DNA from: Neoscytalidium dimidiatum
Lineage: Eukaryota > Ascomycota > Dothideomycetes > Botryosphaeriales > Botryosphaeriaceae
NCBI GenBank assembly: GCA_037367355.1
Contig: CM074701.1
Span: 310,001-374,000, forward strand
Length of the DNA stretch: 64,000 nt
Direction of reading: 5' to 3'
Below the pieces are notes generated by a model. That model saw only the letters and a list, made by a program, of their open reading frames with translations. It was not told the DNA's origin and searched no databases. Below are positions 32,740 to 44,155 of the stretch, one piece after another. Position 1 is the stretch's first letter. The number at the start of each line of letters is the position of its first letter. The translations under genes were made by a program, and so were the position numbers.

Positions 32740-33330
32740 CCAAGCTGATGACCTCGATGTGTAGGAGATCAGCGATAACTTCTACAAATTGGCCATGATT
32801 CGGCTAAAGTTCGGATGGCTTGATTAATTTCCATTACTTAGAAGCCTGCCTTACTAGCTATTTCTATCGGCACGTCGCTTGGTGGAATACTGTAATAAAT
32901 ATGCGAAGATTGTATTAATGTATTATCTTCATTCTAAAGACGCTTTTAGCCTAAGAAGTATTTTACCTTTTTTTTTTCATAGATCATTGGCGGAGAAGCA
33001 AGAGAAAGAAGGCTTTCCAGATATCTAAGGGGCCCCTACTAAGTTGAGGTCTGGACCTTCTTACGATAAGACTGACAATATAACTTCTCTCGTCTTAGTC
33101 AACTCAACACTCAATGCGGCTACTGATACCGCGGCTAGCACTCTGGTCAATTTATTCGCCGTTATAGCTCTGTTCCCCGAAGCACAGCACAAAGCAAACG
33201 AGGCTACGTCAAAATGCCCCTTTCCCTTCATCTCCGCTGGCTAATTCTCTACTACAACATCAGATTCGACCGCGTCGTTGGAACAGACAGAGTCCCTAAC
33301 TACAGTGACTTCCTTAACATCCCTTACATC

Positions 33331-34609
33331 CGCTAACTGCCTAAACTAGACACTCATCCCCTTTCCCTCGTACACCCGCTAACCCTACCTCATCAACAGA
33401 CTCCACAGCTGGTCCAGCGTGATCCCCTTCTGCGTTCTCAAAACCCATGCCAACGCCTCCTGCCCATCCATCTTATCGTGCCCTACACTCCTACACTCCT
33501 ACAGTCCAACTTCTCCAAGTCCACCTGCTCCCCGTTCCCCGGCATTGAACTCGCCTGTAACAACGCGAACGACCCTACCCACCTCCCTCAAGCCCCTCAG
33601 CAGACTCAACGCAAACACCCCCCTCGTCCCACTCGATGCGCTTAACCCCACCGTGGCCGCGCCGCTCAATCCGGTACCACCCTCTCCTCACGGCAGATCC
33701 ACCCTCAGCGGAAGCACGCGCGCGCTCTCTGCCGCAACACGAACGACAAGCAAAAGCGCCCGCACTCCCCTGGCATGCGGAGCGCGACGTCATCCACTAT
33801 GTGCTAAGGCAGTTCACGCTGCTCTTGCCGGTCGTACAGGCTCATGAGGCGCTGCCGCTTAACGCAGTCTTGGGCACCGCACATGAACAGTCTTGTGCCA
33901 AGGTATATGATTGTGGCTTTTATCGAAAGCGTCGGGATCCGAAAATTACAAAAATAAATATTGTGCAGCCTCTTCTGAATTAGCGTCATCTGCTCTTCCA
34001 CGGAAAACATGGACTTTTCTCAATAGAGAGATCAGATCATGGGTCAGTGTTGGATCGCAACAAGCGTACCCGGCGAACGTCAAGAGTCCGAAACGGTTTT
34101 TACAAAATACTGTGTAGCGGTAGATATATGTACAAAATACCACCCTCTCAATATGAGCTTTCAGAGTCCGCAACTTATTTTGGGGATTGAAATACATATT
34201 TGCTGATGAACATCCCAGTAGCCGTGGATACGTGTGCATAGATTCGAGGATCTGTAGCGAGTGCGAAGTCGACAATATCTACCACTATGGCTGGCGATCA
34301 CTACTGTCTAAAATCCCGCTAGCAATAGAGCGAAACCAGCTTCGCCAAGCTAAGCCCTGCAGATTGCGGCACGTGAAACATACGACGTTGGCCATGCATG
34401 GAGTTTGGGGGCCACTAAACGTGTCACTTTCAGCCTCGCTGTCCCCTCCGCGCGACTTCAGCTCCAAGCTGACGACGCGGTCAAGAACTATCACACCCGC
34501 CCCAAAACAGTCAAAATCAAGAGGAGAGACCGAGAACGCCCTATTGCCCTATCAGACCAAAGAGCTGTCGCAGGCAGGAGGGGCCTTGAGACCGACAGAT
34601 CAGCTGACG
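33331..34609. other. Intergenic region between the P450 relic and the NACHT gene
   Basis: No supported gene. The first part may contain further degraded P450 sequence. An open frame upstream of the NACHT start (from 34187) is continuous with it but has no conserved content before residue Met at 34610. Confidence 0.45.
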
Positions 34610-37600
34610 ATGTCTGACATCCGAACGAGCGTTGCCATCCCGACAGAGTCATGGGAGCGCGCCAAGGGTCGCTTCCTTGAAGGCCTGACTAATGAAGAAC
34701 GGTCAAATTTTGGTTCTGCGACACTCGAGTCCGTCTTTTATCAAGCGGAGGTGTCCCATAGAGGGCAGCAGCAGACCAGCAAGTTACAAGCGTGTCGCCG
34801 GAGGTTGCGACCCTTGGTAGAAGCTCTCGACGCTTATGGAAAAGGTCTGGACGTCATTAGCAACACAGGGACAATCTCAATGGTTATGGCTCCGTTGTGG
34901 GGTAGCATACGGGTTGCTCTTCAGGTGAATTTCTTCTTGTTTTCTGCAATCGACCAGCCTTTGTCAGTTGAACTACGCATAAATACTGACCTAGTATCAT
35001 AAAGATAGCTCAAGACTCGATAGAGCTGTTTGAGAATATTGTGGAGATGTTGGCGAAAATCGGAGATGCGCTGCCCCAGCTTCGCGACTATGAACGTTTA
35101 TTTGCGAATCACGAGCGTTTGTTGGTTGCTGTGTCTGATGCATACTTGATTGTTATTTTGTTCTGCACCGATGTAAAAAATTTATTCAAAGATGCGAAGA
35201 GTTCTAAAAAGAGTAAGTCAAATCTGTTTCCCGGCGTAGGACAAAAGTAATGACTCGTCTCTCAGCAAGCATACTGGGTCTTACTTTGACCTGCAAATCG
35301 CTCTGGAGACCGTTTAATGCCAAGTATCAAAGCTATTTGAAAGACTTCAACACTATCAGAGCCCGCGTTGAGAGAGAAGCCGGGCATGCTCACTTGATAG
35401 AGACCAAGAAAGAACAGCAGCTCCAAGAAACCTACCGCGCTCAAATGGTTAGGCGGGAAAAGAAGGCAAAGCTTCGCAACGCCTTGTACAAGATCTCTTC
35501 TTTCGATTACAAGTCTCATCATCGCAGAATACAAGGGATGCGTCACAAAGGGACAGCTACGTGGCTGTTCGACCACCCGTCTTTCCAAACCTGGCTTAAC
35601 TCGTCGTCCTCAAAATCATTTGCATGCTTCGGCATTCCCGGGTCTGGAAAGACAATTTTGTCCTCTGCAGCCATCGATCACTTGTCTTCGCACGGTTCCT
35701 CGTGGTTTGTTTGCTATCACTATTGTACTTACGATTACTCTTCGTCTTTGAGCGCTACATCTATTTTGGGGACGATTCTACGCCAAATCCTGGACGACGC
35801 ATCATACTCAACTGAGACCGAGGAGAATTTGTTTCGAGATTGGTACGACCGGGCGGATCCACCCATGCCGGATGAACTCTTCCCGGTGATCGCAAAATTT
35901 CTTTTCAATCGAGATACGGCTTTCTTTGTCATCGACGGACTTGATGAACTTCCGGCTTCAGAGCAGGATGAACTTTCCGGTATCCTTGAGAGACTCTTGG
36001 GAGCTTCTCCCAATTGTGTGGTCAAGATTTTCCTGTCATGTCGGCCTGAGGCTATCTCGCAAAAGAAGGTTTTCCACCCTGCTTTATCCATAACGGTGTC
36101 CCCGGGTCTCATAGCAAATGACATCAAGAGCTTTGTTGAAGCAGCAATTGAAGAGAAGATGGAGAGCGGCGACCTAACCCTTGGGGATCCTCAGTTGAAG
36201 CACGAAATCATCAGCCGATTGACCGGAGATGCGAAGGAAATGTGGGTCAAAGGTCCATCTATTGCAAGCTGTTGCTGACAGGAGATCAAAGGTTCCTCTG
36301 GGTAAAGTTCCAAGTCATTGAAATGTGTGAAGCAGTTAGCGATGATGCAATCCGGAAGACACTGGATGACCTTCCAAGAGATCTTGCCAGCACCTACGCC
36401 AGGATCATCCGGAGGATCTCAGACTCCCCTGGTGGCCGGGGAAAACTTCAAACAGCAGCTAAGGTCTTCCGCTGGCTAGTCTGTGCAGAGCGGCCATTAA
36501 ATATTGAGGAGCTGAAGGTCGCCGTGGCTCTGGAGCCCAACGATGATTCTCTTCAGACTGCTCGGATTCCCTCCGATGGCTCCAAATTAGTGAGAACTTG
36601 CGGAAACTTAGTTGTTCTTGGAGAGGGCGACCGTACTGTGCGACTAGCTCACCACACTGTTCGACAATTCCTACTACTTCGCGAAGATGCTACCCTCCCA
36701 GAAAATGCTCCCGTGGAAGACATTCATGCCCCCATAGATACTGAAGCTGGATTAATCCCTGGAGCGCACAACGCTCACATTCGGCAGATACACTTTTGGT
36801 TAGCCAGCGCGGAACGCGACATCGCCGAGCTTTGCTTGAAATTTCTCCATTTCAGTGACTTTGAGACCCAAATCCAAGTGAGACGTCCCGATAGCATGGC
36901 GCTCCAAACGACAGGGCACGCGATCAACAGGATGCTCAATGATGTGGTTCCAAAGACAGGATTGGTTGGGAAGTCTCTTGGATACTTAAACAGTGGTTTG
37001 AGTACCGTCGATGACCACCAGAAGGTGAATCTCGTTCTCCCAAGCCGTCGACACGAGGATAGGAACGAGAAAACTGTCTTCGACCTCTATCCATTGTTAG
37101 AGTACATCTCTTCTAATTGGCACCTCCATGTCGAAATCTTCAGCTTAAACCCTGGTTATTCTGCCAGCCAAGTGAGGCGAGTCAGTGACATGGTGGAAAA
37201 CATTGCATTCAAGAAGAATTACATGTTTCAAGTCCGCCCATGGGACTCTCCGGAGTACACCCAGTCGGACCTGGATCGGCATCCATTTGGTGTTCCGGTC
37301 GAGGGGAGAGTCCACCTAAATATGCCACTGTTTCACTGGGCCCTTGACCATGGCACGGCATACTTTTGGAGCACACTATTTCCTCGTTCTCTACTCAATC
37401 GGGTGGAGTCTATCGCTCAATACGTCCAATCGGAAATGCAGTCTGGTATTGAAGATCACGATCCCTTGATTCTTGCAGCCCGCGGTGGATCTCCTTCCAT
37501 TCTCGAAGATGTGTTTCTGGTCTTGAACAGGCAAAACAAACAACGCACCGTCACTGTTCCCGTGGAGCTCCTGTATCGTGCCACATCCACAGCCCCTTTC

Positions 37601-38086
37601 TCGTCAGCAGAATACATCCTCGATACAATCTTTCTTCACCGATACGCAGTTGCTACAGGAGAGCCTGAGCAAGACCGCTCATTCAGCTTGCGGGGAGCAA
37701 GGAAGATTCCGTGGACTGAAAGCACTTGGTCAGAGGAGAATACAATCCAAGGGGAGTGGGCAGTCCTCAGCACTCTTTTAGAGGAGGCAATCCGTGACCG
37801 AAACCCCCATAGTGTCGAGCGAATGTTCAAACTCGGCGTCAAGATCGATGGCTTGTTCGACAAAAAATTCCGCTTGGCCATCTCAATAGGGCATTACGAG
37901 ACCCTATGCAAACTTTTCGCTATGTGGACCTCATCACAGACACTAACGATGCTGTATTCCTATTCTGACTTGCTTGAAGCTTTCGAGGATGCCGAATCCG
38001 ACGTAGACCCGGATGCGCGTTCACGATTCATTGAAAGACTGAAAATTGTGATCGATTTCTACACCAAGGATGAGGCAAATGAGTAG
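34610..38086 (+). CDS. NACHT-domain STAND NTPase (fungal NLR-like protein)
   Basis: Exons 34610-34924, 35005-35212, 35266-36241 and 36292-38086 (introns 80, 53 and 50 bp) give 1097 residues. An N-terminal helical module of about 250 residues (LEALDAYGKGLDVISNTG...APLWGSIRVALQ..) resembles the DUF7708-type domain often found before NACHT in fungi; that name is from memory. The NACHT core follows: Walker A GIPGSGKT at 297-304, Walker B FFVIDGLDEL at about 394-403, a sensor-like FLSCRPEAI, then FLWVKFQVIEMC, formed exactly across the third intron junction. A winged-helix-like stretch (RWLVCAERPLNIEELKVAV..LAHHTVRQFLL) follows. The last ~600 residues show no ankyrin, WD40 or TPR repeats I can recognise. 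Family role: ligand-triggered oligomerisation leading to regulated cell death or immunity-like responses. The gene appears intact. Confidence 0.85.
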
Positions 38087-41000
38087 GATTGTGGTTACTT
38101 TCCGTGTTGTCATACGGAAACCGTCTTGTAGCATTGTAAATCATGACTGTTCAAACTATGAGATGGGCACTATATTTGGAGCGTGGGAAAAAGCCTTAAG
38201 ATGTTTCGTAGTTGTAACGTAGGGGATTTCTATTGTGACCATGACCTATGAGCGAAAGATACTGTCGATATTTGGATCAAAAGTACACCAGCTCTACCGC
38301 ATGTCCAGAAAAAAAAAAAAGAAAACCATACTTACTGCCGCGGCAAGGCTGTACCTACCTCATCCGCCCAATGCCGCATGACCCAATCTCCCCCATGATC
38401 ACTTCTCAACCAACCACCCACCCACCCATCACCGCACAGCCCTCGGATATCCCGGCGCCCAAAAATAAATCACAAAATCAACGACATCATCGCGCGCCCA
38501 AGCGGTGAAGAACTTACCTTTTCAGCCACACGCCGGGCCAACCCCACCAACGCCCAAAAGCACCAGCGCACACGACGGGCAATAAAAAAAAAACATCCTC
38601 ACCAACCCTCCATACGTCACGCGACAGCGCGACACAAGCGCCCAACAAGGGAAACTCCCCCACGCCAATGCAAGAACAGCGCGCGATACGCACCGTCATC
38701 ATCTGGAGCACCCGGGAAACGATCGAAAAAGGAAAGAAAAAAAAAAAAAGACGATCTATCGCAAAAAAAGCGACACCTCATGCAGGAAACCAGTACGTAC
38801 GTGTGCACGCTATGCTTACCCGTTTTTCTTTTACCCCACGCGCGCCCGCCGCGGCCGCAGCCGCAGCCGCAAAGCCAGCAGGACGCAGTACAGCAGCCTG
38901 ACTGTCTCCGCCCCCTAACGCTCCGCCACGCCTTCCTACCTGCCCCACGGCGAGGCGGTGAGGCAGCGGCTGATCGGCGCGCTGCAGCGTGCCACACCTT
39001 CATGTACATATGCGTGCGCGCGCGCTATGCTTCCTTTTTTGCGTGGCATGCCGCGGATGCTGTCGCTCGCGTCCGCGAGGCGAGGCGCAGCGGCAGGGCG
39101 GGACGGAGAAGTGTGACGGACGAGGGGTCTGCATGCTCTCTCTTTTTGTCTGGTGATGAATGCGAAGTGAGGCGCACTGAGGAGGGGTGGGGAGAGAACC
39201 AGTGGTAGCACGGCGTCATGCGGCCGCGCCGAGAGTATTGGATGGAGAGAGAGGGAGAGAGATGTGGCGAGGCGGAGTAAGGGGGGGACGAATGTAGGTG
39301 ACCGGTAGATGACCGGTCAGCGAAAGGATCAAGGAAAAACAAGAGTATTAGAGCTGCAGGTCGTTGTTGGAGGATACGAGACGAGGCAGCCGGCTGCAAC
39401 GAGCCGGGGGACTTTGTTCTGTGGTTGGTTTTGCTCGGGGCATGATCGGATGGGAAGTGAACACGTAAGGTGGGGGATTAAAAGGAAAAAAAAAAGACGG
39501 ACGGCAGCGATGTTGACTGGTCAAGTCGCACAAAAAGGAATAATGGACGGTATATTTCGCAGGATGTCTTGAGTTTCGGGACGCGAATGGCGGAGGTGAT
39601 GGAGAGAGCGTGGTGTGATTATGGGGTAAATCCCTGGGGACCTTTCTTTTGCTCCATAGGTTCTTTTCCCTTTTTCCCCCACATCCGGCTATGGACTGGC
39701 GTGCATGACAGAAAAAGAAAAAGATGACACAGCAGCGATTGACGTACCGGCATAAGGTCTCGATCTGATCTGCAGTTTACTCATCTACTCTATGATTAGC
39801 ACGTCCGCATTGTGTTGCCGGTACGTACAGTCGGCTCCGGATGCTCACGGGTTTGTTGTGTGCAACCGCTATAGCCGAGTGGTAGCCGAGTTCCAAGGTA
39901 GAGTGAGCTTGGAGGGCGGAATTTAGGAGAATGGCGATGGATTTTAGGTTATTGCGACTATCGGGCGCCAACGGAGGCTGGCTTTGCTGTCACCACTTAC
40001 CGGGCGCCATCAGCCTTGTCAAAGGAGCCTGTGCGTCTCCCTTCGTCCATCAATGCTTCTCTTTCATTGCCCGCCGCGCGCCACAGCACCAATAATCAAG
40101 CGATGTTCAGTTCGTGCACCAGTCCGCCGTCCTCAGAAGCGGGAAGGTGTGCCAGGTTTGAGATAGGAATCTCCTCCGGAACGCCGCAATGGATCTTATC
40201 TCTTGGGACGGAACCTCTTCACATGCCTCTACCAGAGTCCGATAGTCGGCCATCGATGCAAGCAGCGCAGCACAGCGGTTCCAGGCAGGTATCGCTGCTT
40301 AGTCGGCGACTCGCATGAGCAAGTCGGCGATGAGCTCAGCACGAGTCGACAGCGGTCTGCCAGAAGCAGCGAGGCGCGGTTCCTCCGGCCAGCTCCGTCT
40401 GGTGTAGTTTACCATATTTCCCCCCAAACACGCGGCATGTAGGCAAGCCACGTACCGCAGAGAAAAAGGAAAGAAGGCGCTGGAAGCACCTGCCGTCTTG
40501 GGGCGAATATGGGGTAAGAAAGGGGGAAGCAGCGTGGGGAGAAGCTGCATGACGGGAAGGAAGGGTGGTGCTGTAGGGAAACTAGGGCGACAGGACGGGA
40601 GGGCCAAAAGTGTGGGGTCCCCGCATTCTGCCATCCCGTCTCCTCCACACCCACAAAAGTCGTTATCGCTTTGGGAACTTCGCAGCGTTTCGTGCATCCC
40701 GCATCTCTCGATGCCGTGCGTGTTGCACAGATCGCCCGCCGCCGTCGTCTGGTCATCTACTCGCGACGCGCCTTCCTTCCCGGCTCCTCCGTGCATCTGC
40801 GCTTCACCGGTGAGGGAGGGCGGGCGGATGGGGGGCTGCTGCCTGCTCTCGCACGATGCGCTGTGCCAACGAAACAAGCTGAAACAGGGCCAAAGGGGGC
40901 TGAAGCGGTAGCTAGCTTTGCATAAGAGATGACTGGACGGGTACGCGCTTTGTTGAGGCGCTAGGGAATACGGGCGTGGTGTCGACCTGCGTGCACAGCA

Positions 41001-44000
41001 GCACCACCATTCGCCAGTCACTCACCTCCCAACCAGCACCGATCGGGCAACTGTGCAGCGAAGCAAGCGCCCGCATCCAGTCGAGCCTGCTCATCGTCGC
41101 CTACTCCGTACCAACTCAGTTAACTTCCACGCAATCAAAAACCCGGGCGGCTGGGGCCGATAACGAGGAACATGGTGGAATCGAAAGGAGAAGAATAAAA
41201 AAGGCAAACAGCAACATCGCCCCCCCTGTCCAAACGTGCATGTCTTCCTGCAAGCGGAGCATTCTCCGCCGAGCCGAACCCATCTCTACCCTCCTCTCTC
41301 ACGCGTTATCATTCGACTGCAACGCAATTCCGTATCTGCACCCCAAAGTAGGTGTTCCCCAAGCTCCAACGCCCGCTGCACGATGATACAATCGCTGGGC
41401 CCAAGGACGAGGAAGGGCCGAGCTGACGACATGCCGATCGACCATCCAGCGGCCTGTCGGACGTGAAACGCAGCCGCATCCGCACATCCGCGCTGCGAGG
41501 CGAGAATAGTTGCATTCCTGCCTACGTAGTACTCTTCCTCTGCCGGGCAGATGTGTGAGCCCAGCGACGCCGCAGCTGCGCTGGCCATTGCAATCTCGCA
41601 AGGGGGATAAAAAAAAAGGAGCCCACATTGGACAAAACGCCGTCATTTCAGAGCGCAAAGATGCCATTCTCACCGTTCGTTGGCCCAGCTGCCCAGCGCA
41701 TGACGCCACGCCGGCACGTAATGATTCCTGCTTCCCTTCGCTCTCCCCCTGCTCCTACGCATCGGCGCCCCCCCTCCTTCGCCAATGGGTCCTCAATCGA
41801 GCGAGGGAGGGGATCGCAGGATCGTGAGATTATTAGCAAGAAACCCACCTTGCTCGCGATGCGCGTACCGCACTGCATACAAAATTAGAGCAGGAAATAA
41901 AAAAGATGGGGCCCGGTAGCATCGCTCTCGGCTCATCCGCTTACCCTCCGGAACTTGCCATGCGCCCCCCCATCATCATCTCCCGTGCCTATCCAACGAG
42001 AGATCCCATCTGCCGCACGCGCGATAGGCTGTGAAAGACGGCAGCCGTCATCAATTGAAAGAGAGAAAAAAAACTCTGCACGCCGTGACTCGTTTTCGTA
42101 TTGAACAGAAGAAGGGCGGATTTGCGATGCCCTTCTAAGAACCTCTTTTTATTTTCCCCACAGCGACGTCTCTGCAGCGCCTTTTTTTTAATTTCCCTCT
42201 CTTTGTCTCCTCATGCCCCACAACTCGAGAAACGCGTCGTTCGTGGTCGTGTTTCACAGTCGCATGAACGGGGACAGGTGAGCACAGGGGGGGGGGCGGA
42301 GTTCGACGGCAGGTACCTGACGGGCGGCGTCCGTGACGTATGCCTAGCGCAAAGAAGAATCGGAGCCCCAAATGCGTTCCTTGCACCCTTCGCTCTCCCG
42401 CATAGTGCCGGGCTGGACGCCCTACGGGCTGGCTGCCGCTACCGGCGTTCTAGAAGACGGGGAACCTTGAGGCATTGGCAGGGGAGGGAGGGAGTTTCAG
42501 TGCAGGCCGTCGGCTCGGAGACGCGGCAAGCAGGGGGTGAGACGCGGAGCGAAGAGATGACAGCGTTACAGTGAAAGCCGATGAGGATGAGAAAATCTGA
42601 TGGCGCCGGTGAGAAGGGGTGAGAACAAAAAAAAATTGCGTGTGCGCGGCATGTGTGTGAGTAGATGTGGGGCCGCTGGCATCCGTGGTGGAGCTGCGCT
42701 CACACGGAATCTTTAGTGGTTGGTGTTGGCCTCTTCCTTTTTTTTTCCTCTCCCACTATCACAAGCTAATTGAGAAAAATTCAACTAAAAGCAAAATTTA
42801 TTGCGGGGAAAAGGAATGAGCGAAAGCTTCGAGAACAGGCACTGGTAGAAGGAATTGACATGTGAAAGCCCATGGGCGAGATGCGCATCGCAAGCAAAAG
42901 CATGGCGATAGGAATGGGAAGGAGCAGGCTTTTTGCATGTGAACGTCGCTCTACTCAGGGACGAGAAAGGCGATGACGATGGTGCAGCGGCGAGAGCGCG
43001 AGGGTTCCGATGCGTCGTATTGCGGGGCGCCAGCGCCAACGCCATCGCGTTCCGACGCCCCAGGAAGGGCAGGAAACAAGACTTTTGACAGGCGGCCCAG
43101 CCAGGAGGAGCGCCGGGGCGGGCCCGACTTTCCGACGAACCTAACCACCGAGGGCGCCGGACAAAGTTTCGCTGCTAGCAGCAAAACTAGGCTGGGGGAG
43201 CCTGTGACGGTAGCGTCGGGGGAATGGGGAAACGGGAAAATGGGGCAACGGGCATACGGGGTAACTCTCTGAACAACAGCCAGACCAGCGATTGTCAAAG
43301 CAAAGACAACTTGGGGACCTTGAAGCAGAGAGACCAGAGTTTGGATCAGAAGACGGCCGTCGTGGCATCTGTTTGGCTGCTACTACGGAGTACTACTCAT
43401 GCTATCGCGACCATGCACAAGGCAGCCAAACACAAGGACCCCGCGAGACACGAGCCTCCCTCGGGTCCACGAGATTGCGCCATAGGTTGGAGGCGTCCGC
43501 CATCGCTGTCCCTCTCTGGTCTCTTGCCTCTTCTCTCCGTCCGTCCCTTCTCCAAGAAACCAAAGAACCGTTGCAAGTCGTGGGGGAGCGGAATCGCATT
43601 TAGGCTAAATGGCGCCCTCCGGCGGGACAAGATTTCCTTCCCATTCTTTCGATGCCCTGGCCGCCGTTCCTCTTCCGCCCGTCTCTGGCCGCCTGCGCCA
43701 CACTTTGGATGAACAGCTTGCCGAGTCTAGCTTTCCGCCCGCCGGGCGGAGGGCGACCGAGCTGAAGAAGCGCTCCCGTCGACAGCATCAACGGGAAAAG
43801 ATGCCATGCCCCGCGGGATTTCGCTGCCCACCCCACGTGCACGCCTCACCCACGCTCTCTGGCGCGGCTCAAGTCGACGCAACCAATTTTCCCTATCTCC
43901 GCCTTTTTGTTTTCCCGCTTCTGTTCGCGAGTCGTCTTCCCCTCGCTCGCTTGTGTTTTCCCCCCTCAACTCCCATGCGGCGATCAAGCAAGGGCTTCTG

Positions 44001-44155
44001 CATCTAGAATGGAAGTGCCGACGATAATGCACACCACCAACCATTCCGAGACCGTCGATGTGAAACAGGGGGAAGAAGCATGTGTGCGCCCGCGGATGGA
44101 TGGACGGAGCAACGGATGGGAGGGGTCCAGCTAAAAATGTCAGTGCTCTCGTCAG

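Larger units (their letters stand above)
31550..33330 (+). pseudogene. Cytochrome P450 gene, broken and split by inserted repeat DNA
   Basis: The 5' half is readable from an N-terminal anchor-like stretch (ILGGNFLLL). MPLGPPTIPIYGN at about 31668 is the proline-rich hinge, and YGPLV..ARDIFDRM..SSRPDEYLA and GRKLFYSILN follow. After LPY there is TAA plus a one-base insertion. Correcting for both, the family pattern continues as DLE..KLVYDILEHPNDW to about 32180. The 3' half resumes near 32985 with EKQEKEGFPDI, then the I-helix AATDTAASTLVNLFAVIALFPEAQ and RFDRVVGTDRVPNYSDFLNIPYIR, then TAA (probably from CAA). The haem-binding FxxGxRxCxG region is missing. The central ~100 residues are replaced by ~800 bp that include an LTR-type repeat. 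It resembles microsomal P450s of fungal secondary or aromatic metabolism; the exact CYP family is not determined. Confidence 0.75.

Noticed and set aside
39870..39883. TAGCCGAGTGGTA, resembling a tRNA A box
   Set aside because: No GGTTCGANTCC-like B box follows within tRNA distance, and no cloverleaf can be folded by eye.
40299..41021. Long minus-strand open frame (240 codons) in the gene-empty interval
   Set aside because: It overlaps equally long frames on the other strand, has random-looking composition with several short repeats, and shows no motif or plausible intron structure; expected by chance in GC-rich DNA.
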